A stretch of DNA of 24,796 bases from positions 45,339-70,134 of the forward strand of contig NMRA01001014.1 in the NCBI GenBank assembly GCA_002633005.1, read 5' to 3'. Each line of letters opens with the position of its first letter. The stretch's first letter is position 1. The position numbers and the translations under genes were made by a program. Positions 8,187 to 16,747 of the stretch are shown one piece after another. The notes under the pieces are model-generated. The model saw only the letters and a program-made list of their open reading frames with translations. It searched no databases and was not told the origin of the DNA. This stretch comes from Phoronis australis (taxonomy: Eukaryota > Phoronida > Phoronidae).

Positions 8187-10898
8187 TTAGGGAACTATCA
8201 CAACAGTAAACAACACTAAAAGTACGCAATGAGATCTGTACATGTAGGTGCCGCGACCATCAATCGAAGAGCTCGTTCCTGCTACAGATGAATTGAACAA
8301 AAATGATAAATTGTTGTAGTGCGACTGTATGCCAACCAGGTTCATTGCGGAACAGTTGTACACTCCATTTATGAACTGATCAACGGGAAAAGTGAGTGAA
8401 GCAACAGTTCTGAGATCAGAGGCGTTAATTGAAGGTAAAAAAGTTGTCAAGTCTTCCAATGAGTTGCCGAGTAAGATTACTGGCGAGGGGTCACCGCTCG
8501 AAACACATTGGATGGTTACGTCTGTTTTTGTGACGAGGACACTTATTTCAGGTTTGGAGGGGTGTTGGCACGTCATGTTGACGTCCAGAAAAGATTGAAG
8601 GTTTAGCTTGTTTTTTGTAGGGGATGAACAGCTTGGAATGTCATAGCTGTAATGACTTTTTTCTAGGTGATACCTGGCGCTCAGCTTCACCCATTGCTGA
8701 ATGTTAACGAGACGGCAATTACAGTGAAGAGGATTGTTGGCAACGCTGAAAATCGTAAGTCTATTGGTAACTAGGCCGTCTATAATGGGCTGTGGCAGAG
8801 TACTTAGTCGGTTGTCTCTGATTTTCAGTGTTCTCAATCTGGACATTCTAGCCATGGCCAACGGTTCAATAACTTCAATGCGGTTGTGATTAAGAGTCAA
8901 CGTTTTCAGTGCTCTAAGTGGTCCGAAAACGTCTTCTTTGATCTCTCGAATACTATTGCTGGATAAATCGAGAAACCTAAGAAACATCAAGTTGTCAAAT
9001 GTCCCTTGTTGTAACTCTTCGATATTTGAGTCATGTATATCCAGTGCTTCTAAAAATCCTAATCCAGAAAACATGCCCTTGACACACCACCGTATATTGT
9101 TGTGGTCGATACTTAGATCCAAGGCGTCAAACATGTTGTCAAAGCTGTAATGTTCTATTCTCGATATCCTGTTAAAATGCAGCTTAATTAATATAAGGGA
9201 ACTCCCGTTAAAAACGCCGGGAATTATCTTCTTTATCAAATTGTTCCCAAGGTCGATGGTCCTAAGCAAGTTTAATGGTTCGAAAGTCCCTCGCTCAATC
9301 TTTGCAATCCTGTTGTTTTTCACCACAAGAATATGCAATGACGAAAGTCCAGCAAACATTTTTCCCGACAGTCGCGTCAGATTGTTTCGTGAGAGATCTA
9401 ACGACTCAAGTTTACCGCAAAGTTTGAATGGCTGGTCGTTTAGGTGTGCAATACCGCTGTTTCTTAATTCAAGAATTCGTAGACTGGCAAGGTTTACTGG
9501 AAATGTTGCCGATATAATGCTCCGTTCACACTTAATTTTCAGCCCCAACCATGTTACGTTCTCTAACGAGATTGTGTGTTGAATATCATCAACACGCCTT
9601 AGATCAACATTAAGCCGCCGAGTGTTAGGAGACCATGTCTCTGGAACGTAAGTGATTGGATTAGCATCGATGTCAAGAAGTTCCAAACTCTGTGGTCCAT
9701 GCAGTGTGTTAGGAATAATATGTGCAATGTTGTTACAACGTAAGTGAAGACTCCTCAAACGTCCCAAATTAGCGAAGGCAAATTCTTCTATGATGGCAAT
9801 TTTGTTACCAGCCAAGTGCAACACTTGAAGTCCAAACAAGCCGCGAAAAGTTCGACTTGTGATAATTGTTAAAGAGTTTTTCTGGAGAGAGAGGGTACGG
9901 AGGCGAGATGCCGACTGAAATGTGGCGTCCTCGATAATTTCTATATGGTTGTCTTCAAAATACGCCCATACCAACGTTTCACTGCACTGTAACATTCCTT
10001 TGGTCAAATTTCGAAAGCGGTTGTCAGAAATGCGAAGTCGTCTTACCGCTGGCATTCGGCAAAAGGTTCCAGTCTGGATACTGGAAAGGTTATTCGAAGT
10101 CAGCTGAAGATCATGTAGTGACTTGTAAAAATCAAGCTGCGATCCTGAGAGCTCATGTAAATCATTGGCACTCACATCCAACATGCGTATGGATTTTGGG
10201 ATTGTCCATGTTTGGAGTGTGCGCAGTTTGTTGCCATGCAAGTTTAAATAAGTCAGTTGATCCAGATGCTGAAGAACACCGTCGTCAATTTGAGATATTT
10301 TATTATTCTCCATTTGCAATGATTGTAATGCTGGTAGTTGTCGAAATGTTCCATTGAGCAATCTTGATATGCAGTTGCCCGAGAGACCGAGAGTAGTCAA
10401 GTTGTACAATTTACTCGCGAAAGTCTCTCCATCGAGAGCAGTTATTTTGTTTTGATCCAGGTGCAATTCAACCAACTTCGGTGTTGACGCAAAGGCACCG
10501 CGTGGTAAATCACGTATCTCATTTCCTCTCATATATAAATACTTAAGCTTAAACAAGCCAGAAAACGTTGCCTTCGATATTCTAGTGATTCTATTATGGT
10601 CAAGAAAAAGCCCCGTCAATTCACCCATGGCAATGAATAGCTGATCTGCGATGTTAGTCAGTTTGTTGTAGTCTAGTGCTAATGTGGTGACGTTAGACGA
10701 TGATGTAAACGTGTTTGGTAAGATATGCCTGATGTCGCAGTTGGTCAACATAAAGACTTCTTGTGAAATCCTTGCCACCGCTGGCAGATCGTCGCGAGAC
10801 AACACACCGTCCGTATCGTCAATGTTCAACGGACATCTTAGGCGAACGGCGTAAGCAAGCCACACTTTGAAAACGAGACTTGCTAGCAGTAGCTTCAT
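8187..10898 (-). CDS. GPI-anchored-type LRR plus Ig surface protein, intronless
   Basis: A 903-residue single-exon gene from ATG (10898-10896) to TAA (8189-8187). It opens with a signal peptide (about 1-18) and continues with about 26 leucine-rich repeats of the LxxLxLxxNxI type (about 65-720). One irregular stretch (about 422-470) splits them into two blocks. An LRRCT cap follows (C726, C728, C757, C777), then one Ig-like domain (C798 to YNC849) lacking the usual core Trp. The tail is a Ser/Gly-rich spacer and the hydrophobic end CVLLVLFTVVIVP, with no cytoplasmic segment. That fits a GPI-anchor signal better than a receptor tail, though a minimal membrane anchor is possible. No canonical LRRNT is seen; only C22 and C54 precede the repeats. 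Many N-x-S/T sequons are present. The architecture recalls LINGO/AMIGO/LRIG-type adhesion molecules and the large LRR-Ig sets of invertebrate deuterostomes. The ligand is unknown; adhesion or immune recognition is inference. Confidence 0.93.
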   Translation of the reverse strand: MKLLLASLVFKVWLAYAVRLRCPLNIDDTDGVLSRDDLPAVARISQEVFMLTNCDIRHILPNTFTSSSNVTTLALDYNKLTNIADQLFIAMGELTGLFLDHNRITRISKATFSGLFKLKYLYMRGNEIRDLPRGAFASTPKLVELHLDQNKITALDGETFASKLYNLTTLGLSGNCISRLLNGTFRQLPALQSLQMENNKISQIDDGVLQHLDQLTYLNLHGNKLRTLQTWTIPKSIRMLDVSANDLHELSGSQLDFYKSLHDLQLTSNNLSSIQTGTFCRMPAVRRLRISDNRFRNLTKGMLQCSETLVWAYFEDNHIEIIEDATFQSASRLRTLSLQKNSLTIITSRTFRGLFGLQVLHLAGNKIAIIEEFAFANLGRLRSLHLRCNNIAHIIPNTLHGPQSLELLDIDANPITYVPETWSPNTRRLNVDLRRVDDIQHTISLENVTWLGLKIKCERSIISATFPVNLASLRILELRNSGIAHLNDQPFKLCGKLESLDLSRNNLTRLSGKMFAGLSSLHILVVKNNRIAKIERGTFEPLNLLRTIDLGNNLIKKIIPGVFNGSSLILIKLHFNRISRIEHYSFDNMFDALDLSIDHNNIRWCVKGMFSGLGFLEALDIHDSNIEELQQGTFDNLMFLRFLDLSSNSIREIKEDVFGPLRALKTLTLNHNRIEVIEPLAMARMSRLRTLKIRDNRLSTLPQPIIDGLVTNRLTIFSVANNPLHCNCRLVNIQQWVKLSARYHLEKSHYSYDIPSCSSPTKNKLNLQSFLDVNMTCQHPSKPEISVLVTKTDVTIQCVSSGDPSPVILLGNSLEDLTTFLPSINASDLRTVASLTFPVDQFINGVYNCSAMNLVGIQSHYNNLSFLFNSSVAGTSSSIDGRGTYMYRSHCVLLVLFTVVIVP

Positions 10899-10941
10899 GA
10901 CTTGTCGAGTAGCGTGTCAAACACACGTTGGAGTGTCGCAG

Positions 10942-10947
10942 TTTATA
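10942..10947 (-). promoter_or_regulatory. TATA box of the LRR-Ig gene
   Basis: The minus strand reads CAATATAAACTG here, with TATAAA ending 43 bases before the ATG at 10898. With initiation about 30 bases downstream of the box, transcription would start near 10914, giving a 5' UTR of only 15 to 20 bases. That agrees with the gene being a single exon. The start site itself is inferred. Confidence 0.55.
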
Positions 10948-10949
10948 TT

Positions 10950-11763
10950 GTCTTATTGCTCAGGATTCACAGTTGACTTCAGTGCGAAAAACATACTTAG
11001 CGCTCGTATTCTGCCAGACAAAACTTGATAAATCACCTTGTTGAAGACAAAGTAATATTAGAAACAAAAAAACAAGAAAAAGTCTCCGTAAACAAAAACT
11101 GTCATTGGTCACTGTTAGAGGAATTACCAAAGGTACTTATGGTTTACGTTTCTACATATTTCGCTGAGGCCGAATTGGGAAGGCAACAGTCCACCACATA
11201 CTACTCCTATAACGATCTTCAGCAAGGTGTCGCCCCTGAACCGTGTAAATTGTTAAGTGCACTTGTTTCTCCCCGCCTCTTCTTGCAGTCCTGATACCGA
11301 ATGATCGATGGGATAAGACTCGCTTGCGGCTAAATCACAATCAAGGTCCATATTCGAGAGTTGACAATGTTACGGTCTTTTTGGTTACTTACCAAATGGC
11401 AACTGAATCTCATATGCAAAGAGTTATTTAGTTGTGCAAATTAAAAAAGAATCATCAAAATCGGACAATTTTTTTAGAAATTAATGCATGTTTTTGTCTA
11501 TGAATTTCATGCATTTTTGCGTTACGAGTGGAAATTTTAAAAATTTGCTTTTCAACTGTCAACAGTAGAAAAGAAATTTATTTTATTAAGAAAGCAATTG
11601 CTTAGATATGACTGGGAATAACTTGAGTCACTTTCAAAATCGCTTAGATGAAGTTGTGCAAATGAAATTATTGCCTTTTAAATAACAACATGGTGCTCGT
11701 TATCCTCAAAGAAAAATAAATGACCATACAACATTATGTTACCATGTGATGCAGAATCAGTGA
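10950..11763. other. Upstream flank of the LRR gene, nothing recognised
   Basis: The stretch is AT-rich. An 89-codon plus-strand frame at 11025-11294 has no domain character and lies where the LRR promoter would be. No repeat match with the array that begins at 11764 was seen. Confidence 0.4.
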
Positions 11764-12814
11764 TGTAGTGTACGTACCCCCTTTTGTAGTGTACGTACCC
11801 CCGTGTTTACAAATGCCATGAATTTAAAATATCACTTGGTTGTAGTGAGCAACATTGGTCATAGACAGTTACCTTCCTTAAAATGGTAAGTTAAAAGGGT
11901 GTTTACTGCAAATACATTTGTTTTAAGTGAAAGATGGGCATTTGTGTGCCAATTTTCAAAATATGGCAGATATGCACATGAATGTGTGTTTTTATTTTTT
12001 CTCTTTGAATTGATTTAGTAAATCAAATTACTCTCAGTAAATTCATAGTATTTAGTTACAAACCTGACATGTCATTGAAATGTAGTGTACGTACATGTAC
12101 CCCTGTGTAGTGTACGTACCCCGATGCAAACAAATACCAGGAAACAAAAATATTGCACGGTACATGTAAGTAAGCAACATTTGTCACAGTTTCTTCCATT
12201 AAAAATGCTAGATGTTAATTACAAATACTCTTGTTTTAAGTGAAATATTAGCATTTGTGTATTGTAGGTACCCTATATTTTAACATGTGCCTCTTTTAAA
12301 AGAATGACGGACAGATATGCACATATACGCTGCACATTTTATTTATTCTCTTTGATTTGGTAAGTGAACTAACTCTTAGTAGATTGTAAGTATTTCTATA
12401 AACCTGACAAGTCATTGAAATGTAGTGTACGTACCCCTGTGTAGTGTACGTACCCCTGTGTAGTGTACGTACCCCTGTGTAGTGTACCTACCTTAAACCT
12501 TTGTGCCCACAAGTATTTTTACATACTGCTGTTCTCTTGAACAATACTAATATTTCCAAAATACATCCAGTCTGACAAAAAACAATAGACATCATCAAAT
12601 TTGTGGGCCATAAAATGCCAGAGAGGACTTGGCTAGTAACATTCTAGAAGACACGTCATGTGACAACTCATGTTGCAGAGGCAGGCTCTCTATCTCTCAA
12701 GACAACTTCCAACAAAACAACAAGTAGAGGCAGCTCAAAATTCGAGACCATCCCATACATTTGTAACTTAGTCAAAATTTGACGTTGACTGACTGTGAGT
12801 AGTGTACGTACCCC
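11764..12814 (+). repeat. Composite tandem array punctuated by TAGTGTACGTACCCC
   Basis: Exact copies of TAGTGTACGTACCCC start at 11766, 11787, 12108, 12423, 12442, 12461 and 12800. Two variants are at 12083 (ATGTAC inserted) and 12480 (one base changed). The copies at 12421-12492 form a perfect 19-base-period minisatellite. The longer segments that the clusters separate (about 11803-12080 and 12123-12420) are homologous to each other. Both carry CAAATRCCA, GAGCAACATT or AAGCAACATT, TTGTTTTAAGTGAAA, GCATTTGTGT, AGATATGCACAT, and AAACCTGACA-GTCATTGAAA just before the next punctuation. So there are two units of about 317 and 340 bases, plus a third cluster whose following segment (12493-12799) is unrelated. 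The core GTACGTAC is self-complementary. No open frame is present. Confidence 0.85.
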
Positions 12815-13224
12815 TCAACCGCTATCACTTTTTACTGTTTACAAGTTGAACACTAGGCATAGCATTGCTTTAACTTAAACTTTACTCACTGGTGAATGTA
12901 TTGAAAACTAGGCAAATAGCAGAAGTTATCGCTATAATGTGTTAAGATATGCAATGTATCATCATCTTGAGCAACTTGATCAGCACGGTAATAACTTTTC
13001 TTGCTTTAGTATGTGATACTTCTTCAACTTGATCAAGAATAATTAAATTAACAGCTACATTGCGAATTTTTGCATGATAGAAGTGGGATGTGACCACAAG
13101 TTGCAGTGCGCGTACCCTTTTCTACAACTGTGGTGAATTATTGGGGACAAATAAAACAACGAGAATAATAAATAATTTAAGTTGTATTGGGAATTTCAGG
13201 GTCACAGCTCTACAAATAAATATT
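12815..13224. other. Intergenic; one weak outlier of the array motif
   Basis: AT-rich, with no gene. GCAGTGCGCGTACCC at about 13103-13117 looks like a decayed copy of the punctuation word from the array at 11764-12814, which would extend that array's former range. No other feature was seen. Confidence 0.4.
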
Positions 13225-13289
13225 TCACAGGGGATGTGAGAAAAAGGTAGTCACAAGCAATGAGAAAAGGACTGATACCAGTCCCGGAT

Positions 13290-13740
13290 TTGCCTCCATA
13301 CTCAGTGAAGCTCGCCCCCCCCCCGCCCTCCGGGGTGCCGGCACGATGTTAGACTTGGGGCACGGCACACGAGGACAGATTGGATACCTCACGGTGAGCA
13401 GCACCGCTCCCGCCAAGCTCGAAGCCCAGCCACACCCTGGTCCCCCAGAGAGCCGGAGTTGTGGTTGCTGTACATTACAGGCACCTCTACTGACCCCATA
13501 CCAACACTCACCTAGCAGACACTGATATGCCTTAATTACAAGGGAAATTGCACCACATAACGGTGCAAGCACAAACCTACCTGGAGGACCTGCGGTGGTT
13601 CCCACCCGAGCATTGCATAGCACAAGACCACCCTACGCTCCCGGTCGGGCTTTCCCGGGTCCAAGCCGCCCCCAAATGCCAACTAACCTTCACTCATATC
13701 GCGGCAAATCCTGGCGAAATTCAGCCGGTTTAGGGCACAC
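13290..13740. other. GC-rich block with a C-run, possible snRNA-like remnant
   Basis: A sharp GC-rich island in an AT-rich region, with a C-run at about 13316-13324. The plus strand from 13572 has, in order, CCTACCTGG, GGTGGTTCCC, CGAG, CATTGCA, GACC and CCCCCAAATG. These recall U1 snRNA landmarks with stem-loop I shortened, but no convincing Sm site follows, so any snRNA pseudogene call is weak. A 132-codon minus-strand frame across the block is Gly/Ala/Pro-rich, as expected from composition, and has no domain. Confidence 0.35.
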
Positions 13741-13989
13741 CTTAGTACCCCAAGTTTAGTGCCCCCCAATTATTACGAATCTAATGCATCATGTACATGT
13801 ATGAGCTAGGGTAGAGCACCCGAAGAAAACTGACGTTCAGGTTCCTATGTGCGAAGGTGTTGGTATTGGTGGAACAATTAACTTGCGTACCAGAAGAGGT
13901 AAGCCTTGTGACAACGGCTGGGGAGTAACCTCACACGGAAGGATGTGCTGTTAGGGAAACTCGCTGCAAAATTGTACTGAGAACAGAAA

Positions 13990-14220
13990 GATTGTAGATT
14001 TTTTTTATAAAACATTTTTATTTAGTTTTTTTGAAATATTTTCATTTGTGTGTTTTTGTTTAATATTTTATGTAGTTTTTAAAATATTTTTATTTATTTT
14101 TTTTAATATTATTTATTTACTTTTTTAAATACATCTTTTTTGTTATTTAGTTTTATATTTGTTATTTAGTTTTTTAAATAGTTTTATTGGTTTTTATTTT
14201 TTTATTTGTTTTATATAAGT
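13990..14220. repeat. T-rich low-complexity tract (TTTTTATTTAGT-like)
   Basis: About 230 bases dominated by TTTT and TATT, with recurring TTATTTAGTTTT. It resembles the decayed A/T tail of a retroelement in reverse or a simple repeat. It has no coding content. Confidence 0.7.
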
Positions 14221-14910
14221 TAGAAAAGAAGTAATGGTGCAGGAAAGGTAAAGGACCATCAGCATGGGAGATGTCATTTCATATAAAGATTATGAACAGA
14301 TCTAAAATCATTATTCAAACAGTACTATTTATTTGCTGATGCTTTTAAGATGAAAACCGACAGCTTGATAAAAATCATTAATTGAAACCATGTATCAAGC
14401 TATCTGCCACAGACAGACCTTCATACGGAAACTTGTATGTCTACTATATGTCTAAGAAAATAAAATATCTGTAAAAATCCTACAGAACACAACTATACGA
14501 GAGAGCAGAGCAGCAACAGGCTCTCAGGAATAATGATACCCCGAGTCGTATAATATAGACAACACCAAGTACACAAATCAGGAAGCAACTTGGTCTACAA
14601 AATATGATTGGCAGTAAAGGCCTAGCACCCTATCAATGTGCTAGGGTTCTGGTATCATGAAAGTTTAGTCTAGAAAGTTCCATTGCTGGCACGAGGTCAT
14701 CAGCACTCTGCAACAAGTTATTATGTAATTACATAAGAGTGAAATCACAGGCTGGACCATTACCATGAAATCTGGGTCAATGAGCACTGCAACTGAATTT
14801 GGGCTAGTGTGATCCCAGTGTGCTTCGGTGACGAAATTTTAGGAAGTAGGTTAGGCACATTTGCGTGCAATATAGGTTAACAAAATGAAAGGTTACAAAA
14901 TTTTGAAATC
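14221..14910. other. Intergenic; contains a 16-base perfect palindrome
   Basis: No gene was found. TTATGTAATTACATAA at 14721-14736 is a perfect palindrome made of two TTATGTAA-type half-sites, similar to PAR-bZIP or C/EBP binding words. Function is unproven. Confidence 0.4.
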
Positions 14911-14942
14911 GTAAATTAAAAATTTTGTAAATTAAAAATTTT
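14911..14942. repeat. Two tandem copies of a 16-base unit
   Basis: GTAAATTAAAAATTTT occurs at 14911-14926 and again, identically, at 14927-14942. It looks like a recent slippage duplication in AT-rich DNA. Confidence 0.8.
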
Positions 14943-15223
14943 GTGTTAAAAAAAAGTCAGACATTACTGGTAATCTGATATGATTTATACGCCTAAACGG
15001 GCAGATGTAACCCACTAGTGTGACAGTGACGCGTTTTCAAAAACTTGGTGCAGTGACATGGATACTGTTTAGGCCTACTAATTATAGCCCGGATGTAGTG
15101 GATCCTGGGTTGCAGATGAAAACGACCCTACTTCAACGGGTAAGGACAACTGCTAGAGTGACTGGCTTAGACCTAATTACACCGAAATGAACTAGTATAT
15201 ACGAAAATCGTAAAATCAAAGGA

Positions 15224-15285
15224 AATAGCGTAAGCCGGTCATGCCCTCGCAGATTTCGTACGACTGAGCTATACGCACCTGGGCA
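15224..15285 (-). mobile_element. tRNA-like element (possible SINE head)
   Basis: The minus strand reads GCGTATAGCTCAGTCGTACG, where TAGCTCAGTCG (15271-15261) fits an internal RNA polymerase III A box in a D-arm context. The following ATCTGCGAGGGCATGACCGG is the kind of anticodon-arm-like sequence that tRNA-derived SINEs keep. I do not see a clear T-arm or B box, so this is a decayed tRNA-related sequence and not a functional tRNA. Confidence 0.3.
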
Positions 15286-15738
15286 GTGGACAACTTAGCA
15301 GGCATGTGAGACGTTATCTCATCGATCATAACGGACGCCTATCTGCCACTACAGTAGCCGACTATTCGAAAATCGTTTCTGGTGGGAAATACCCGACCTC
15401 GATGCTAGACGAAAACAAATAGTTTATTTTTCAATTATTTATTTCATTTGTAGCAATGTTTTAGTGTACGTTTTAGTTTGTTTATTAGTTGTATTATATG
15501 TTGGTTTTTTGATTTTTATTGATTTTTTTCGTGCGTCGGTAAAGTATATATATTTTTAAGTGTTCGTTCGGAAGGAAGTATGCCGGTCAAAAGCGTAGAT
15601 AAACATGGTACGGTTAGGGCCGGTGACGAAGTACTTGAAAAGGCCTAACAAACAACATATCTAAGGGTGAATACAATATTTCCATATCTTTCATGGAAAG
15701 TCGAATAAAATGTCAACAGTGACATCCAAAGGGTTTTT

Positions 15739-15743
15739 TATTA

Positions 15744-15806
<63 letters not shown>

Positions 15807-15898
15807 TATAATAATAATTATTGTTATTATTATTTTATCATTATTATTTTATTATTATTTTTTGTTTTTTGTTATTATTTATTTTTTTATTATTGTTT
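15739..15898. repeat. (TTA)n microsatellite with degenerate flank
   Basis: A nearly pure TTA/ATT run from 15739 to about 15805 is followed by imperfect ATAATAATTATTGTTATTATT repeats to about 15898. It is a simple-sequence repeat with no coding content. Confidence 0.97.
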
Positions 15899-16111
15899 TG
15901 TTTTACTTAGTTCCTAAATTTCATTACCATTATTTTAAACACCAAAGTGGTTGCGCGCTATATGAGGACACTTACATGTGTTAGACGCGGCACTTTCGAG
16001 CTTCACGGCGACATGGGATAGATTCCCATCTAGGTTTTAACCATTGTAAATCCCATCTGTTTACATCAATAATACCTCCAGTCCTGTTGGAATAGTACCA
16101 AGTCTAGTGTT

Positions 16112-16312
16112 ATGGAAATCCAGTATCCGCCATGTACCCAAACCATAAGTACGTCTGGTCACACACTTGTCAAACCGCTGGCACTCAAGCTCATTCTACA
16201 TGGGTACCCAGACCCCAACTGTGCTTCACTCCTTGTTCAAGGCTCAATGGCAGCCCGTACAACATTTGCGACTCCGAACATAACTGCAGGTCCATGAGTA
16301 TTCGCAAATGGA
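16112..16312 (+). pseudogene. Fragment resembling a DIRS/tyrosine-recombinase retroelement protein
   Basis: One frame encodes LKLILHGYPDPNCASLLVQG (about 16182-16243), similar to the ‘L..HPDxxFxxYLLxGlrxGFrIGF’ stretch that precedes the reverse transcriptase in DIRS-like, tyrosine-recombinase-bearing retroelements. The similarity continues in a different frame with RLNGSPYNICDSEHNCRSMS (from about 16240), recalling ‘GFrIGFd..HxCRSAxxN’. So a frameshift sits near 16240. No reverse transcriptase core follows. It is a short dead fragment, recognised from motif memory only. Confidence 0.35.
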
Positions 16313-16671
16313 AATTTTTTTAACAGTTTATGTGGAATGGAAATCAGAAGAAATTCCCTGTGTGGGGGAAAACTGTTACTACTTGAGTGTGATGGTGCTA
16401 ACAAAATCATATCCCCTTTGGTTCGTAAGGAACCATGAAAGGTCTAGCTCGGTTGCACTGTATTTTGCTTCCGTGTGGACCTTCGTTAAAGCACTTCCAA
16501 TCAGACGCCAGCAGTCTTGCTTTATTTTGAAAAATGTAGTCATACAGTAATGTTATTGTGTTTATGGGAAACAGGATTTTAGATTGTGTTCAACTAAAGA
16601 GGGATCCTCATATTTCACGAGGTCTTGGTCAGATGTTTAATAATGTTACGCTTCAACGCTGTTCAGGTCCT
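16313..16671. other. Intergenic, nothing recognised
   Basis: An 80-codon plus-strand frame (16308-16550) has no domain character. It may be flank of the retroelement fragment to its left. Confidence 0.4.
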
Positions 16672-16746
16672 CAAACTTCTGTCGAAATAGACCGCCACCT
16701 CGCGCCCTGAACATGAGTGAGGCGATATCCTCTGAGCTATGAATAT
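16672..16746 (-). mobile_element. tRNA-derived sequence (SINE head or tRNA pseudogene)
   Basis: The minus strand starts ATATTCATAGCTCAGAGGA. TAGCTCAGAGGA (16739-16728) is a good A box at the right place for T8-A9 and the D-arm. The anticodon arm reads CCTCA-CTCATGT-TCAGG, a 5-bp stem with one C-C mismatch and a 7-base loop with anticodon CAT. The T-arm is eroded (GGCGGTCTATTTCGAC), and the two acceptor strands do not pair. This is therefore not a functional tRNA. Elements of this sort are common as SINE heads in marine invertebrates. Confidence 0.5.
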
Positions 16747-16747
16747 C

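Noticed and set aside
8392-10357. Several plus-strand open frames of 60-113 codons
   Set aside because: They lie antisense to the LRR-Ig gene, with no domains of their own, and follow from its codon composition.
11764-12814. Repeats regarded as a possible CRISPR array
   Set aside because: The spacers are homologous and long, repeat spacing is irregular, and the DNA is eukaryotic.
13225-13623. 132-codon minus-strand frame
   Set aside because: Gly/Ala/Pro-rich product follows from the GC-rich block; no signal, domain or splice evidence.
13800-13860. GAGCTAGGGTAGAGCACCC followed by GACGTTCAGG, tRNA-like
   Set aside because: The anticodon loop does not have 7 bases, and acceptor and T-arms are missing; too weak to call.
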